Positions 8,992-18,050 of a stretch of DNA of 64,000 nt are shown here, one piece after another. How positions within the stretch are numbered: the stretch's first letter is position 1; each line of letters starts with the position of its first letter. A program made the position numbers and the translations under genes. The DNA is from Actinomycetes bacterium (lineage in GTDB: Bacteria; Actinomycetota; Actinomycetes; Propionibacteriales; Propionibacteriaceae), in assembly GCA_023443125.1 (NCBI GenBank), contig JAEZVO010000028.1, positions 1 through 64,000 on the forward strand. Direction: 5' to 3'. Under the pieces are notes generated by a model. That model was not told where the DNA came from and made no database searches. It saw only the letters and a program-made list of their open reading frames with translations.

Positions 8992-11561
8992 CGGTTGGCC
9001 CGGCGGGCAAGCACGGCGGCCGCTCCGATGAAAGTGAGCAGCGAGACAGCCGCCGTCGATGCCGCACTTGCGGCGGGAGCCAACCCAGCGGAGGCAGGGG
9101 GAAGCACCTCTGCGCCGTCAGCGCCCGACTTGGGCATACCCGTGCCCGGCTTGCACGGTGTGCCGTTGGCGTAGGACCAGGTGACCTCGTTGATCATGGC
9201 CTTGCCATCCTTCATGAACACACCGCCGTCGCCGGCTTCAGCTTGGGAGGAAGCAAGCTTGCCTGCTGGCTTGGATTGCGATGCGCTTCCGCCAGACTTG
9301 GTGAACCACAGCTGGTCCACCACCTGACCGAAGTTTCCAGAGGTGAACACTCCTACCTTGCCTGGCCCGGAGGCGCTGACCAGGGAGAACCGCACCTCGC
9401 CGGTGCTTCCGGCTAGGAGGGATTCGTGCATGGTGTTCGCCCCAAGCCACGGCACACCCGCTACCTGCGCGGATGCAATCATCCACACCGGGCTGCCCTT
9501 GCTGGCCACAAAATCGATGCCGGCGGGAGCCGTAGCCTTGGCCGCGTTACCGACGATGAACGTCTGCGACGCAGGATCAACCCACTGGGCGGGAGACTTG
9601 CGGTCATCCTTGAGCGATGCGACGAGCTTGCCGCCCTCGATCTTGGGGCCGAGATCGAAGTGACCGCTCGTTGCACCTTGACCATCGGAACCCACCTTGA
9701 AGCGGAGGGTCGACGTCGTAGCCATGGGCTGGCCGGACTTCGACGTGGTGGACATCTTCACGGTGAGCGCGTAGTCACCTGGCGCGGAGAACACCCAGTT
9801 GGGGTGCACGTGGGTGTTGGCGGGGATCGTCACCGAGCCGCCGGACTTGCCGCCCTGCCCTGAAGGCTGCTTGGCGGCCTTGGCAGCGGCGATCTCTTCC
9901 TTCGTGGCGGGACGCACGTTGGTGTGCTTCTTGCACTCCCCGAGGCTTGGCTTCATCGTGGGTGCGTTGTCCGACGGTGTGCTCGTCGAAGGTGCTGCCC
10001 CGCCTGCGGGATTCTCGCCTGCGGGCTTGTGCTTGCCAGCATCGTTGCGATCAGGGGCGGTCGCCGGGGGTTTGGCCTTGCCATCATCGGCGGATGCGTC
10101 CGCACTGCCCTTGCCGCGGAACTGGTCGCCGACGGTGAACGTGTAGGTCTTCGGCTCAGACTTCACAGCCTTGCCACCCGCAGTACCTTCCGCCACGACG
10201 GTGAACTTGTAGACGCCTGGCTTGGCGAAAATCCAGTTCGCGTGAACGTGCGCCGGCGCATTCACCGGCAGCGTCGCCCCGTCGACGAGCTGGTACTTGT
10301 TGCCATCCAGCAGCGCTGCAGGGCCACCAAATGAGGTCTGACCGTACACGTGGACGGCACCAGGGCCATCGACCGACTGGAACCGCAGCGTCACCTTCGG
10401 ATCAACGCCGCCGCCTTGCGTGCCGAGCGTGTCCCAGCCTGGCCACAGGAGGTTCGGATCTTGCGTCATGGACAGCGCGTACCCCTTCGGGCCGCCTGGC
10501 CATCCGGCCGGAATCTTCTCGTTCCAGGCGGCAGACTTCACGTGGAGTTCCACCTTGGCCGGGTCCCTACGAACGTGGGAGCCCGTGACGTCTTTCTTCA
10601 GGTCCAACGCCAACCTGCCCTGCTTGGCCGTGACATTGAATGCATCGACGTGGCCGCGGTCAAGCACCGTCATCGCCTGCGGCGCAGGCTTGGGAGCAGG
10701 CTTCGCGGTCGGCTTCGGCGAGGGCTTCACCGTCGGCTTCGCGGTCGGCTTGGCCGAAGGCTTCGGCGTCGGCGCAGGCTTCGACGTGGGCTTTGCGGTT
10801 GGCTTGGCCGTTGGCTTGGCGGTCGGCTTCACCGTCGGCTTGGGCGAGGGCTTCGGTGTCGGCTTGGGCTCGGGCGCGTCGGTGGCGTATCCCTTGCCTC
10901 GGAACTCATCACCGACGGTGAACACGTACTGATGTGAGGCGGACTCCACCTTCTTGCCGCTCTTCGTGCCCACAGCCTTCACCTTGAGCTTGTACACGCC
11001 GGGCTTAGTGAAAATCCAGTGAGCGTGCGTGTGAGCAGGGAAAGCCTGCTTGCGGACGGCACCGCTCTTCAAGTCCAGCGTGCCGCCTTCGAGCAGCGGC
11101 TCAATACCGCCGAAGGAGCCACTGCTAAACAGGTGCACGTTGCCCGGGCCCTTGACGTCCTGGAACACCAAATCGATGGCCTGATCGAAACCGGTGCCCT
11201 GGATGCCAAGGGTGTCCCACCCCGGCCACAGCAGGTTCTGGTCCTGCGTCATGGGCAGCCAGTAGGCCTTCGGCGCGCCCGGAAACCCGTCGCGGATGTC
11301 CTTCAGCGCTGCCGATTTCACGTGCAGTTCAACGCTCTCAGGCGCGCGCTGCACGTGGCTGCCCGTCACGTCTTCCTTGAGGTTCAGTTGCAGCGCCCCG
11401 TTCTTCACCGTTACGTTGAACGCATCAACGTGTCCCTCATCGAGGATGAGTGGGGCGCTATCAGCTCTCGCTGCCGTCGGCACAGCCACGGCGAGGAGCG
11501 CGGCAATCAAGCTGATGGCCACGGCCCGCCAGGCGGCGGGCGCGCTGCTTCGTATGCTCAT
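8988..11561 (-). CDS. Large surface-anchored repeat protein, three choice-of-anchor M domains
   Basis: Secreted wall or membrane protein, 857 aa, and first gene of the metal-uptake operon. A signal peptide precedes three related domains with hallmarks THAHWIFTKPGVY, HVHANWIFAKPGVY and HVHPNWVFSAPGDY. Domains one and two are joined by a long Lys-Pro-Thr repeat (about residues 215-290), a typical wall-spanning spacer. The C-terminus has a hydrophobic helix and Arg-rich tail but no LPXTG. The repeats start with D(R/E)GHVDAFNV. The gene lies downstream of a Fur/Zur-like box. It is likely the outermost component of the importer; whether it binds metal, haem or another ligand is not visible. Confidence 0.87.
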   Translation of the reverse strand: MSIRSSAPAAWRAVAISLIAALLAVAVPTAARADSAPLILDEGHVDAFNVTVKNGALQLNLKEDVTGSHVQRAPESVELHVKSAALKDIRDGFPGAPKAYWLPMTQDQNLLWPGWDTLGIQGTGFDQAIDLVFQDVKGPGNVHLFSSGSFGGIEPLLEGGTLDLKSGAVRKQAFPAHTHAHWIFTKPGVYKLKVKAVGTKSGKKVESASHQYVFTVGDEFRGKGYATDAPEPKPTPKPSPKPTVKPTAKPTAKPTAKPTSKPAPTPKPSAKPTAKPTVKPSPKPTAKPAPKPAPQAMTVLDRGHVDAFNVTAKQGRLALDLKKDVTGSHVRRDPAKVELHVKSAAWNEKIPAGWPGGPKGYALSMTQDPNLLWPGWDTLGTQGGGVDPKVTLRFQSVDGPGAVHVYGQTSFGGPAALLDGNKYQLVDGATLPVNAPAHVHANWIFAKPGVYKFTVVAEGTAGGKAVKSEPKTYTFTVGDQFRGKGSADASADDGKAKPPATAPDRNDAGKHKPAGENPAGGAAPSTSTPSDNAPTMKPSLGECKKHTNVRPATKEEIAAAKAAKQPSGQGGKSGGSVTIPANTHVHPNWVFSAPGDYALTVKMSTTSKSGQPMATTSTLRFKVGSDGQGATSGHFDLGPKIEGGKLVASLKDDRKSPAQWVDPASQTFIVGNAAKATAPAGIDFVASKGSPVWMIASAQVAGVPWLGANTMHESLLAGSTGEVRFSLVSASGPGKVGVFTSGNFGQVVDQLWFTKSGGSASQSKPAGKLASSQAEAGDGGVFMKDGKAMINEVTWSYANGTPCKPGTGMPKSGADGAEVLPPASAGLAPAASAASTAAVSLLTFIGAAAVLARRANR

Positions 11562-11587
11562 GTGTCACTTCCAATCTCTAGCAGTCA

Positions 11588-11602
11588 TGAAAATCATTAT
11601 CA
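11588..11602 (-). promoter_or_regulatory. Fur/Zur-like operator between surface-protein operon and lipB
   Basis: The minus-strand sequence TGATAATGATTTTCA is a 7-1-7 inverted repeat with one mismatch, the form typical of Fur-family (Zur/Fur) boxes. It lies 27-41 bp upstream of the minus-strand surface-protein start, in an 86-bp divergent spacer shared with lipB. Anchored-repeat and related operons in corynebacteria are known Zur targets, so zinc control is the best guess. Confidence 0.7.
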
Positions 11603-11647
11603 TTAGCTTTGGATGGTTTTCAAGTTGAACGGGCGTAGGATGTTCAA

Positions 11648-12289
11648 ATGCTGACGTTCGAGGAGCTCGGTTTGGGGGCAGCCGACGCGGAGTACATGGA
11701 AACCTGGGAGTACCAACGCGCCATTCACGACGAGGTGGCCGCCGGGAAGCGCGGGGGGCACGTGTTACTCGTCGAGCATCCACCGGTGTACACCGCCGGG
11801 CGTCGCACCACCGACGAGATGAAGCCGCGCGACGGCACGCCGGTGATCGATACCGACCGCGGAGGCCTCATCACGTATCACGGGCCGGGGCAGCTCGTCG
11901 GATACCCCATCGTCCACCTTGCAGAGGGCATGGGTGTGGTCGACCACGTGCGCAAACTCGAGGAAGCCATCATCAACCTACTGGACGAGTACGGCATCGC
12001 TGCCGGTCGTGTCACCGGGCGCACCGGGGTGTGGCTGCCCGCCACCCCCACCAGGCTCGAGCGCAAGATATGTGCCATCGGAGTGCGCGTGAGCAAACGC
12101 ACGACGCTGCACGGTTTCGCCCTGAACGTACGTTCCAGCGCTGAACGCTTCGGCAACATCATCCCTTGTGGCATCGACGATGCGGATGTCACGTCGATCG
12201 AAGAAGAGCTCCCCGGTGAGTGGACGGTGCAGCAGGTTGCCCGCGACATCCGCCCTCACCTCACCGCAGCACTTTCTTTCGCGGACTGA
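11648..12289 (+). CDS. lipB: Octanoyltransferase LipB
   Basis: Transfers octanoyl from acyl carrier protein to lipoyl domains, the first step of lipoate synthesis. At 213 aa it is normal length. Conserved motifs include RGGLITYHGPGQLVGYP, the catalytic Lys/Cys region (RKICAIGVRV), GFALNV and IIPCGI. The ATG follows AGGA at a suitable distance. lipA starts 17 bp downstream, and the pair supplies the cofactor for the E2 encoded at the left edge of the window. Confidence 0.97.
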   Translation: MLTFEELGLGAADAEYMETWEYQRAIHDEVAAGKRGGHVLLVEHPPVYTAGRRTTDEMKPRDGTPVIDTDRGGLITYHGPGQLVGYPIVHLAEGMGVVDHVRKLEEAIINLLDEYGIAAGRVTGRTGVWLPATPTRLERKICAIGVRVSKRTTLHGFALNVRSSAERFGNIIPCGIDDADVTSIEEELPGEWTVQQVARDIRPHLTAALSFAD

Positions 12290-12306
12290 TTGAGTAGGGT
12301 TGCATC

Positions 12307-13236
12307 GTGACTGCCGTAAAGCCTGAGGGCCGGAAACTCCTGCGAGTTGAGGCCAAGAATGCCCAGACTCCCATCGAGCGCAAGCCGGAGTGGATCCGCA
12401 CCAAGGCGAAGATGGGCCCCAACTACAACGACCTGCAACACATCGTGAAGTCGGGCGACCTCCACACCGTGTGTCAGGAGGCGGGCTGCCCCAACATCTA
12501 CGAGTGTTGGGAAGACAGGGAGTCGACGTTCCTCATCGGCGGCGACCAGTGCACCCGTCGCTGCGATTTCTGCCAGATCACGTCCGCGAAGCCTGAGGGC
12601 TACGACCCGACCGAGCCGCTACGCGTCGCCGCATCTGTGAAGAAGATGGGGCTGCGCTACGCCACCGTCACCGGTGTGTGCCGCGACGACCTGGAAGATG
12701 AGGGTGCGTGGCTGTACGCCGAAACGATCCGCCAGATCCACCAGGTCAACCCAGGTGTTGGCGTAGAGATGCTCGCACCCGACTTCTCGGGCAAGCGAGA
12801 GCTTGTGCAGCAGGTGCTCGACGCGAAGCCCGAGGTGTTCGCACACAACGTCGAAACAGTCCCCCGTATCTTCAAGCGCATCCGCCCCGGTTTCCGCTAT
12901 GAGCGCTCACTCGACGTGCTTCGTATGTCCCGCGACGAGGGGCTCGTCACCAAGTCGAACCTCATCCTCGGCATGGGCGAGACCCGCGACGAGATCTCGC
13001 AGGCACTGCACGACCTCCACGACGCAGGCGCAGAGCTCATCACCATCACGCAGTACCTGCGCCCCGGGCCGACGCTGTTGCCCATCGACCGCTGGGTGAC
13101 GCCGCAGGAGTTCGATGAGCTGGCGGAGGAAGCCAAGGAGATCGGATACGCTGGTGTGCTGTCCGGGCCGCTGGTCCGGTCGTCGTATCGCGCGGGTCGG
13201 CTGTACCGAACCGCGATGGAAGCTCGGAAGAAGTGA
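12307..13236 (+). CDS. lipA: Lipoyl synthase LipA
   Basis: Radical-SAM enzyme inserting two sulfurs into protein-bound octanoyl groups, 309 aa with a GTG start. The auxiliary cluster cysteines are in CQEAGCPNIYECWE and the radical-SAM cluster in CTRRCDFC. The conserved Ser ligand region LVRSSYRAG is near the C-terminus. It follows lipB by 17 bp and precedes the DUF4191 gene by 15 bp, an order conserved in actinobacteria. Confidence 0.97.
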   Translation: MTAVKPEGRKLLRVEAKNAQTPIERKPEWIRTKAKMGPNYNDLQHIVKSGDLHTVCQEAGCPNIYECWEDRESTFLIGGDQCTRRCDFCQITSAKPEGYDPTEPLRVAASVKKMGLRYATVTGVCRDDLEDEGAWLYAETIRQIHQVNPGVGVEMLAPDFSGKRELVQQVLDAKPEVFAHNVETVPRIFKRIRPGFRYERSLDVLRMSRDEGLVTKSNLILGMGETRDEISQALHDLHDAGAELITITQYLRPGPTLLPIDRWVTPQEFDELAEEAKEIGYAGVLSGPLVRSSYRAGRLYRTAMEARKK

Positions 13237-13251
13237 GCCCGGAAAGGCACC

Positions 13252-14025
13252 ATGGCGAAAAGTGAACGCGCGAAAGCGCTAGCGGCCAAACAGAAGGCGG
13301 AGGCCAAGGCGAGGAAACTGGCGAAAAAGAATTCCTCCGACCCCAAAGACTGGGGCATGGTCAAACAGCTCAGAGAGGTCTACCGGGTCACCAAGGAACA
13401 AGACCCGAAGCTCCCGCTGTACCTCGCGCTCGCTTTCTTCATCCCGTTCGCCATCATCCTCGGGCTGACGCTCTGGCTGTCGAACGGCTGGCTCGGCATC
13501 GTCTTGTGGGGCGTGCTTGCCGTCATGACCGGCATCATGTGCATGACGATCATGCTCACGCGACGGGCAAAGAAAGCCACCATCACCCGCTACGAAGGGC
13601 AGGCCGGGTCAGCGGAGGTCGCCCTATCGATGCTGCCGGAGAAGAAGTGGTTCTCCACCCCGGGCATTGCCGCGAACCGTCAGCTCGACGTCGTGCACCG
13701 CACCGTTGGCCCCGGCGGGCTGATCCTGATCGGCGACGGTGAACCCGGACGCCTGAAGCAGATGCTCGCGAGCGAAAAGAAGAAGCACGACCAGATCCTC
13801 TACGGCGTCCAGGCGCAAACCATTCAGATGGGCAACGGGGCTGGCCAGGTGCCGCTTTCGAAGCTCACCGACCACATCAAGAAGCTCCCCAAGCAGCTGA
13901 CGGATTCGCAAATCCAGGAGACGCGCCAGCGGCTGAAGTCGCTCGACGCGATGCGCCCCAAGATGCCCATCCCGAAGGGGCCCATGAACATGAAGGGCGC
14001 CCGCAAGGCCATGCGCGGCCACTGA
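13252..14025 (+). CDS. DUF4191 family membrane protein
   Basis: Conserved actinobacterial protein of unknown function, 257 aa. The N-terminus is Lys/Ala-rich and charged, followed by two membrane helices (about residues 60-105), then a soluble domain (DVVHRTVGPGGLILIGDG) and a basic tail. It lies between lipA and the glnA1 region, as does Rv2219 of M. tuberculosis, which supports the DUF4191 assignment. Confidence 0.87.
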   Translation: MAKSERAKALAAKQKAEAKARKLAKKNSSDPKDWGMVKQLREVYRVTKEQDPKLPLYLALAFFIPFAIILGLTLWLSNGWLGIVLWGVLAVMTGIMCMTIMLTRRAKKATITRYEGQAGSAEVALSMLPEKKWFSTPGIAANRQLDVVHRTVGPGGLILIGDGEPGRLKQMLASEKKKHDQILYGVQAQTIQMGNGAGQVPLSKLTDHIKKLPKQLTDSQIQETRQRLKSLDAMRPKMPIPKGPMNMKGARKAMRGH

Positions 14026-14026
14026 C

Positions 14027-15787
14027 GTGGCCAACATCGTCAACGCCGAAGGCATCACGCACGGCTTCGGCACCCGGATTCTCCTCGACGACGTCTCCCT
14101 CGGCCTGGGAGCCGGCGACGTGGTGGGCGTCGTCGGGCGCAATGGCGACGGAAAATCCACGCTGCTGCGCATCCTCACCGGCTCGCTCACTCCCGACGCG
14201 GGGCGCGTGACCGTCTCCAACTCGGCCTCCATCGGCACGCTCGGCCAGCAACACATCGGCGACGACACCGACACCATTCGCGACGTCGCACTCGGCGGCG
14301 AGCCCGACCATGTGTTCGCCCGTCACGCCGAGCAGCGCGCCGTCGTCGAAGCGCTGCTGCCGGGCATTGATCTCGACCGCCCGCTGGGCGGGCTCTCAGG
14401 TGGCGAGCGCCGTCGCGTGGGGCTGGTCTCCGTACTCCTCGGCCCACACGACCTCCTCGTGCTCGACGAGCCTACGAACCATCTCGACATCGAGGCCATC
14501 GCGTTCCTGGCGCGGCATCTTGCCGAGCGCACCCGCGCAGGGCTGGCGATGCTCGTCGTGAGCCACGACCGCTGGTTCCTCGATGCGGTGTGCACCCGGA
14601 TCTGGGAAGTGCACGACGCCATGGTCGACGCCTACGACGGCGGCTACGCGGCCTACGTGTTGGCTCGCGTGGAACGCCAGCGCCAGGCAGCAGCGAACGA
14701 GGCTCGTCGGAAGAATCTGGCCCGCAAGGAGCTCGCCTGGCTCAGGCGCGGGGCGCCGGCACGCACGTCGAAACCAAAATTCCGCATCGAAGCCGCCAAC
14801 GAGCTCATCAAGGGCGAGCCAGAGCCACGCGACAAGCTGCAGCTGGAGCGATTCGCGACGGCGCGCCTGGGCAAAGACGTCTTCGATCTCATCAACGTGG
14901 GCTACGAAGTGGGAGGAAAGCGTCTGCTGCAGGGCCTGGACTGGTCGATCGGCCCTGGCGACCGCATCGGGCTCGTAGGCGTCAACGGGGCAGGGAAAAC
15001 GTCGCTGCTGGATCTGCTCGCCGGGCTCCGCTCCCCTAGTCAGGGCAAGATCAAGCGCGGCCAGACCATCCGTTTGGCCTACCTCTCGCAGGCCGTTGGC
15101 GAGCTGGATGACGACGATCGGGTGCTGCAATCCGTGCAGCGGCTCAAGCAGGAGACCAAGCTCGCCACCGGGCGCGAGGCCAGCGCATCGAATCTGCTAG
15201 AGGAGTTCGGGTTCACCGGCGACAAGCTCGTCGCGCGCATCGGAGATCTCTCCGGCGGCGAACGGCGACGACTGCAGTTCCTACGCTTGCTGCTCACCGA
15301 ACCGAACGTGCTGATCTTGGACGAACCGACGAACGATCTCGATATCGACACACTCACCGTCATCGAGGACTACCTCGATACCTGGCCGGGCACGCTCATC
15401 GTCGTCTCCCACGACCGCTATTTCCTGGAGCGCGTCACCGACGTCACCTACGCGCTGCTCGGCGATGGCACGTGCGGGCTACTACCTGGTGGCGTCGACG
15501 AGTATCTGGCACGTCGGCGTGCGGCGGTGGAAGCGGCGAGCGAGCCCGCCCCGCAGCCGAAACAGAAGCAGCCTTCCGACGCCGCCCAGGAGCGTGCGCG
15601 CAAGAAGGAATTGGCGAAGCTCGAAGGCCAGCTCGACAAGGTCGAGCGAGAGATCGCCACACTGCACGAGCAGATGGCGGCAGCTGCGACGGACTACGAA
15701 CGCCTCGCCGCGCTCAATACCGAGCTCCAAGACGCTGAGGCTCGGCGGGACGCAATTGAGGAAGCCTGGCTGGAGGCAGCACAGTAG
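14027..15787 (+). CDS. ABC-F family ATPase (ribosome-associated type)
   Basis: Two fused ABC ATPase domains without membrane segments, 586 aa. Walker A motifs are GRNGDGKST and GVNGAGKTS, signatures are LSGGERRRVGL and LSGGERRRLQF, with DEPTNHLD and DEPTNDLD Walker B motifs. A basic linker joins the domains and a C-terminal coiled coil (about 530-585) resembles Uup. ABC-F proteins act on stalled ribosomes or confer antibiotic resistance; which applies here cannot be told. The GTG start lies one base after the DUF4191 stop. Confidence 0.9.
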   Translation: MANIVNAEGITHGFGTRILLDDVSLGLGAGDVVGVVGRNGDGKSTLLRILTGSLTPDAGRVTVSNSASIGTLGQQHIGDDTDTIRDVALGGEPDHVFARHAEQRAVVEALLPGIDLDRPLGGLSGGERRRVGLVSVLLGPHDLLVLDEPTNHLDIEAIAFLARHLAERTRAGLAMLVVSHDRWFLDAVCTRIWEVHDAMVDAYDGGYAAYVLARVERQRQAAANEARRKNLARKELAWLRRGAPARTSKPKFRIEAANELIKGEPEPRDKLQLERFATARLGKDVFDLINVGYEVGGKRLLQGLDWSIGPGDRIGLVGVNGAGKTSLLDLLAGLRSPSQGKIKRGQTIRLAYLSQAVGELDDDDRVLQSVQRLKQETKLATGREASASNLLEEFGFTGDKLVARIGDLSGGERRRLQFLRLLLTEPNVLILDEPTNDLDIDTLTVIEDYLDTWPGTLIVVSHDRYFLERVTDVTYALLGDGTCGLLPGGVDEYLARRRAAVEAASEPAPQPKQKQPSDAAQERARKKELAKLEGQLDKVEREIATLHEQMAAAATDYERLAALNTELQDAEARRDAIEEAWLEAAQ

Positions 15788-15790
15788 CGG

Positions 15791-16705
15791 CTACGCACCG
15801 TCGCTGAGCATGGCGGCGATGCGGGCGCTGCGGGCGCGCCACTCCTGCGACGTGTGCGGTTGCTCCAGCGCCTCGACTCCGCTGGGTGCGACGCGCCACG
15901 CGCCGACGGTAGCGACGATGGCCTCCCACGGCTCGGCGTCCGTTGCCGATTCGCGCCAGTGGGTGAGCCACTGTGCGATCTGGCGGTCGTCGGGCTCACC
16001 GTGAGGGTGCAGGGTGCACCGTCGGGTCTCTGGAGATATTTCTATGCGCTGGACGCCTGCGTCCACAAGCGAGGTGAACAGCGTGGGCTGCAGCGGTACC
16101 GGTTCGGGCGCTGAGCGCACTACGACGCTGGCGCCGTCGCGCTCCCAAGAGCGCAGCCAGGAGCGAGCGCCGTCGGGGCGCGCCGCGAGCAGCAGCGCCG
16201 ATACCGCGTCGAGCGAAGCGGTGAAGCGAAGTCGTACGTCGCCGTCGCTGGCCTCAGCGGATCCGCTTCCGACGCGCGCCTCGTCGAGCAGTGTTTGCAG
16301 CGCGGTGTCGTCATCGACGGGGCGTGTCCATCGCTGCTTCCAGCGGGAGGTCGAGATCCGCACTGTGGATGCTTCGACCGGGACGGTGACTTCCAGCCGT
16401 GGGTCCAGGATGCCGCAGGCGCGGCCCTCGTCGAAGATCGTCTGACATTGTTCGACGGCGCGTCGCACCGCACCAGCGTCGAGGTCGGGCCGGAGCGCAA
16501 CTCGGGCCCGGTAGGTACGCGCGAGCCCGCCCGAGGTCACCGGGCGGTCGACGCTCGTCTCGGCCACGCCGTCGACTGTGCGGAGCTGTTCGGCAAGAGC
16601 CTCCTCCAGCCCGATCCGGGCGACACTCTGGGCGCCTTGCGCGGCAGCACCGGCAGTGACGCGCCCAAGAAACCCCAGGCCCCGCAGCAGTTTCGACATC
16701 TTCAT
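15791..16705 (-). CDS. Conserved hypothetical protein
   Basis: A 304-aa protein of unrecognised family. The start MKMSKLLRGLG is chosen because AGGAG lies 5 nt upstream; an earlier in-frame codon at 16720 lacks such a site. The N-terminus has a short Gly/Ala-rich segment and a possible amphipathic helix. The rest alternates strands and Arg-rich helices with a Trp-rich C-terminal third (WLTHWRES, WEAIVATVGAWRV). No signal peptide or catalytic motif is evident. It converges on the ABC-F gene with a 3-bp gap. Confidence 0.7.
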   Translation of the reverse strand: MKMSKLLRGLGFLGRVTAGAAAQGAQSVARIGLEEALAEQLRTVDGVAETSVDRPVTSGGLARTYRARVALRPDLDAGAVRRAVEQCQTIFDEGRACGILDPRLEVTVPVEASTVRISTSRWKQRWTRPVDDDTALQTLLDEARVGSGSAEASDGDVRLRFTASLDAVSALLLAARPDGARSWLRSWERDGASVVVRSAPEPVPLQPTLFTSLVDAGVQRIEISPETRRCTLHPHGEPDDRQIAQWLTHWRESATDAEPWEAIVATVGAWRVAPSGVEALEQPHTSQEWRARSARIAAMLSDGA

Positions 16706-16728
16706 GCCCGCTCCTCTCAATGACCCAA

Positions 16729-16778
16729 AGATAGATCAAGTTCGTGGCTCGTCTACCCACCACGAACTTGATCTATCT
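16729..16778. repeat. 19-bp perfect inverted repeat in divergent spacer
   Basis: Arms at 16729-16747 and 16760-16778 (AGATAGATCAAGTTCGTGG and its complement) are perfectly complementary around a 12-nt loop. The hairpin lies between divergent gene starts (16705 minus, 16838 plus), so it is not a normal terminator. It could be an operator, a small structured RNA or a dispersed palindrome. Confidence 0.8.
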
Positions 16779-16837
16779 GAGCCCCACCGAATGAGTGACG
16801 CCGCAATGTGTCAGATCCGCCGCCTAGCCTTGGGCGC

Positions 16838-17974
16838 ATGTACACCACACTGGCTGTCTCCGGGTACCGCTCGCTGCGCGACGTCGTGCTGCCGCTCGGG
16901 CGCGTCACCGTGGTCACCGGCGGCAACGGAACAGGCAAATCGAACCTCTACAAGGCCCTTCGCCTGCTGGCAGCCTGCGGTCGAGGCGAGGTGGTCGAGG
17001 CACTCGCCGCAGAGGGCGGGCTCCCGTCGGTGTTATGGGCAGGTCCGGAACAGCTCAGCGGCGCCAGACGCACTGGGCGCGTGGAGGGCACGGTGCGCTC
17101 CGGGCCCGTCAGCCTGCGCATCGGCGTGGGCGGGCAAGCCACCAGCTACCTCATCGACCTAGGCCTGCCCCAGCAAGGCCGCAGTACCGCGTTCAACCTC
17201 GACCCGGAGATCAAACGAGAAGCCGTCTGGCTAGGGCCTATCCTGCGCCCAAGCGCCATCGTTGCCCGCCGCAAGCATGCGATGGCGGAAGTCCGCGACG
17301 AGACCTGGCAGCGTGTCTCAGTGCTTGCGCCCTACGAGTCGCTCCTCGACACCACTGCGCTCGACGTGGTGCGAGACATGCGCGACGAGCTCGCCGGCTG
17401 GCGCTTCCACGATTGGCTGCGCACTGACCCCGACGCTCCCGCCCGGCGCCCGCACGTCGGTACCCGCTCCCCCAGCTTGTCCGACGATGGCGGCAATCTG
17501 GCCGCCACGCTGCAGACCATCATCGAAGCCGAGGGCGCCCCCGTCGAGGCGCTCATCGACGACGCTTTCCCCGGGTCCGAACTACATATCCACACCGACG
17601 GCGCCTTGTTCGACGTCGCCCTCACGCAGCCGGGTATGCTGCGCCCGCTGCGGGCGGCCGAATTGTCTGACGGTACGTTGCGGTACCTCATGCTCGTCGC
17701 GGCCCTGCACGCGCCGCGCCCGCCGGCACTCATCGCGCTGAACGAGCCCGAGCACAGCCTGCATCGCTCCCTCATCAAGCCGCTCGCGCGCCTCATCGTG
17801 AGCGCCGCGCAGCGCACGCAGATCATCGTCGTCACACACAACGACGAGTTAGCAGCCGCGCTCGAACGAGGCCCTGACACCGAACACATCCGCCTTACGA
17901 AAGACCTGGGCGAGACGCAGATCGAGGGTCAAGGGCTGTTGTCAACGCCGCAGTGGGAATGGGGACGCCGCTGA
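16838..17974 (+). CDS. SMR/RecF-like AAA-family ATPase
   Basis: Predicted stand-alone P-loop ATPase of the SMC/RecF-like AAA group, 378 aa. The N-terminus begins the fold (GYRSLRDVVLPLGRVTVVTG) with Walker A GGNGTGKSN. The signature-like LSDGTLRYLML and Walker B region ALIALNEPEHSLH are near residues 280-310, followed by VVTHNDELA. There is no coiled-coil insert. The ATG at 16838 is preferred to an upstream GTG because it places the first strand at the N-terminus as in relatives. The role is unknown; DNA repair or overcoming lysogenization defects are family associations only. Confidence 0.82.
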   Translation: MYTTLAVSGYRSLRDVVLPLGRVTVVTGGNGTGKSNLYKALRLLAACGRGEVVEALAAEGGLPSVLWAGPEQLSGARRTGRVEGTVRSGPVSLRIGVGGQATSYLIDLGLPQQGRSTAFNLDPEIKREAVWLGPILRPSAIVARRKHAMAEVRDETWQRVSVLAPYESLLDTTALDVVRDMRDELAGWRFHDWLRTDPDAPARRPHVGTRSPSLSDDGGNLAATLQTIIEAEGAPVEALIDDAFPGSELHIHTDGALFDVALTQPGMLRPLRAAELSDGTLRYLMLVAALHAPRPPALIALNEPEHSLHRSLIKPLARLIVSAAQRTQIIVVTHNDELAAALERGPDTEHIRLTKDLGETQIEGQGLLSTPQWEWGRR

Positions 17975-18050
17975 CGCTGCGTCGCCCAGCCCTGGTCTAG
18001 CGAGGCTCGCCACATAGACTCGACATCAACGCCGATTCTTAGGAGGCACC

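Noticed and set aside
10681..10870. Tandem nucleotide repeat in the surface protein gene
   Set aside because: It is the coding sequence of the Lys-Pro-Thr spacer in a good frame, not an independent repeat element.
6365..11561. LPXTG sortase signals in the surface proteins
   Set aside because: Looked for at all C-termini; none has LPXTG, only a membrane helix and basic tail.
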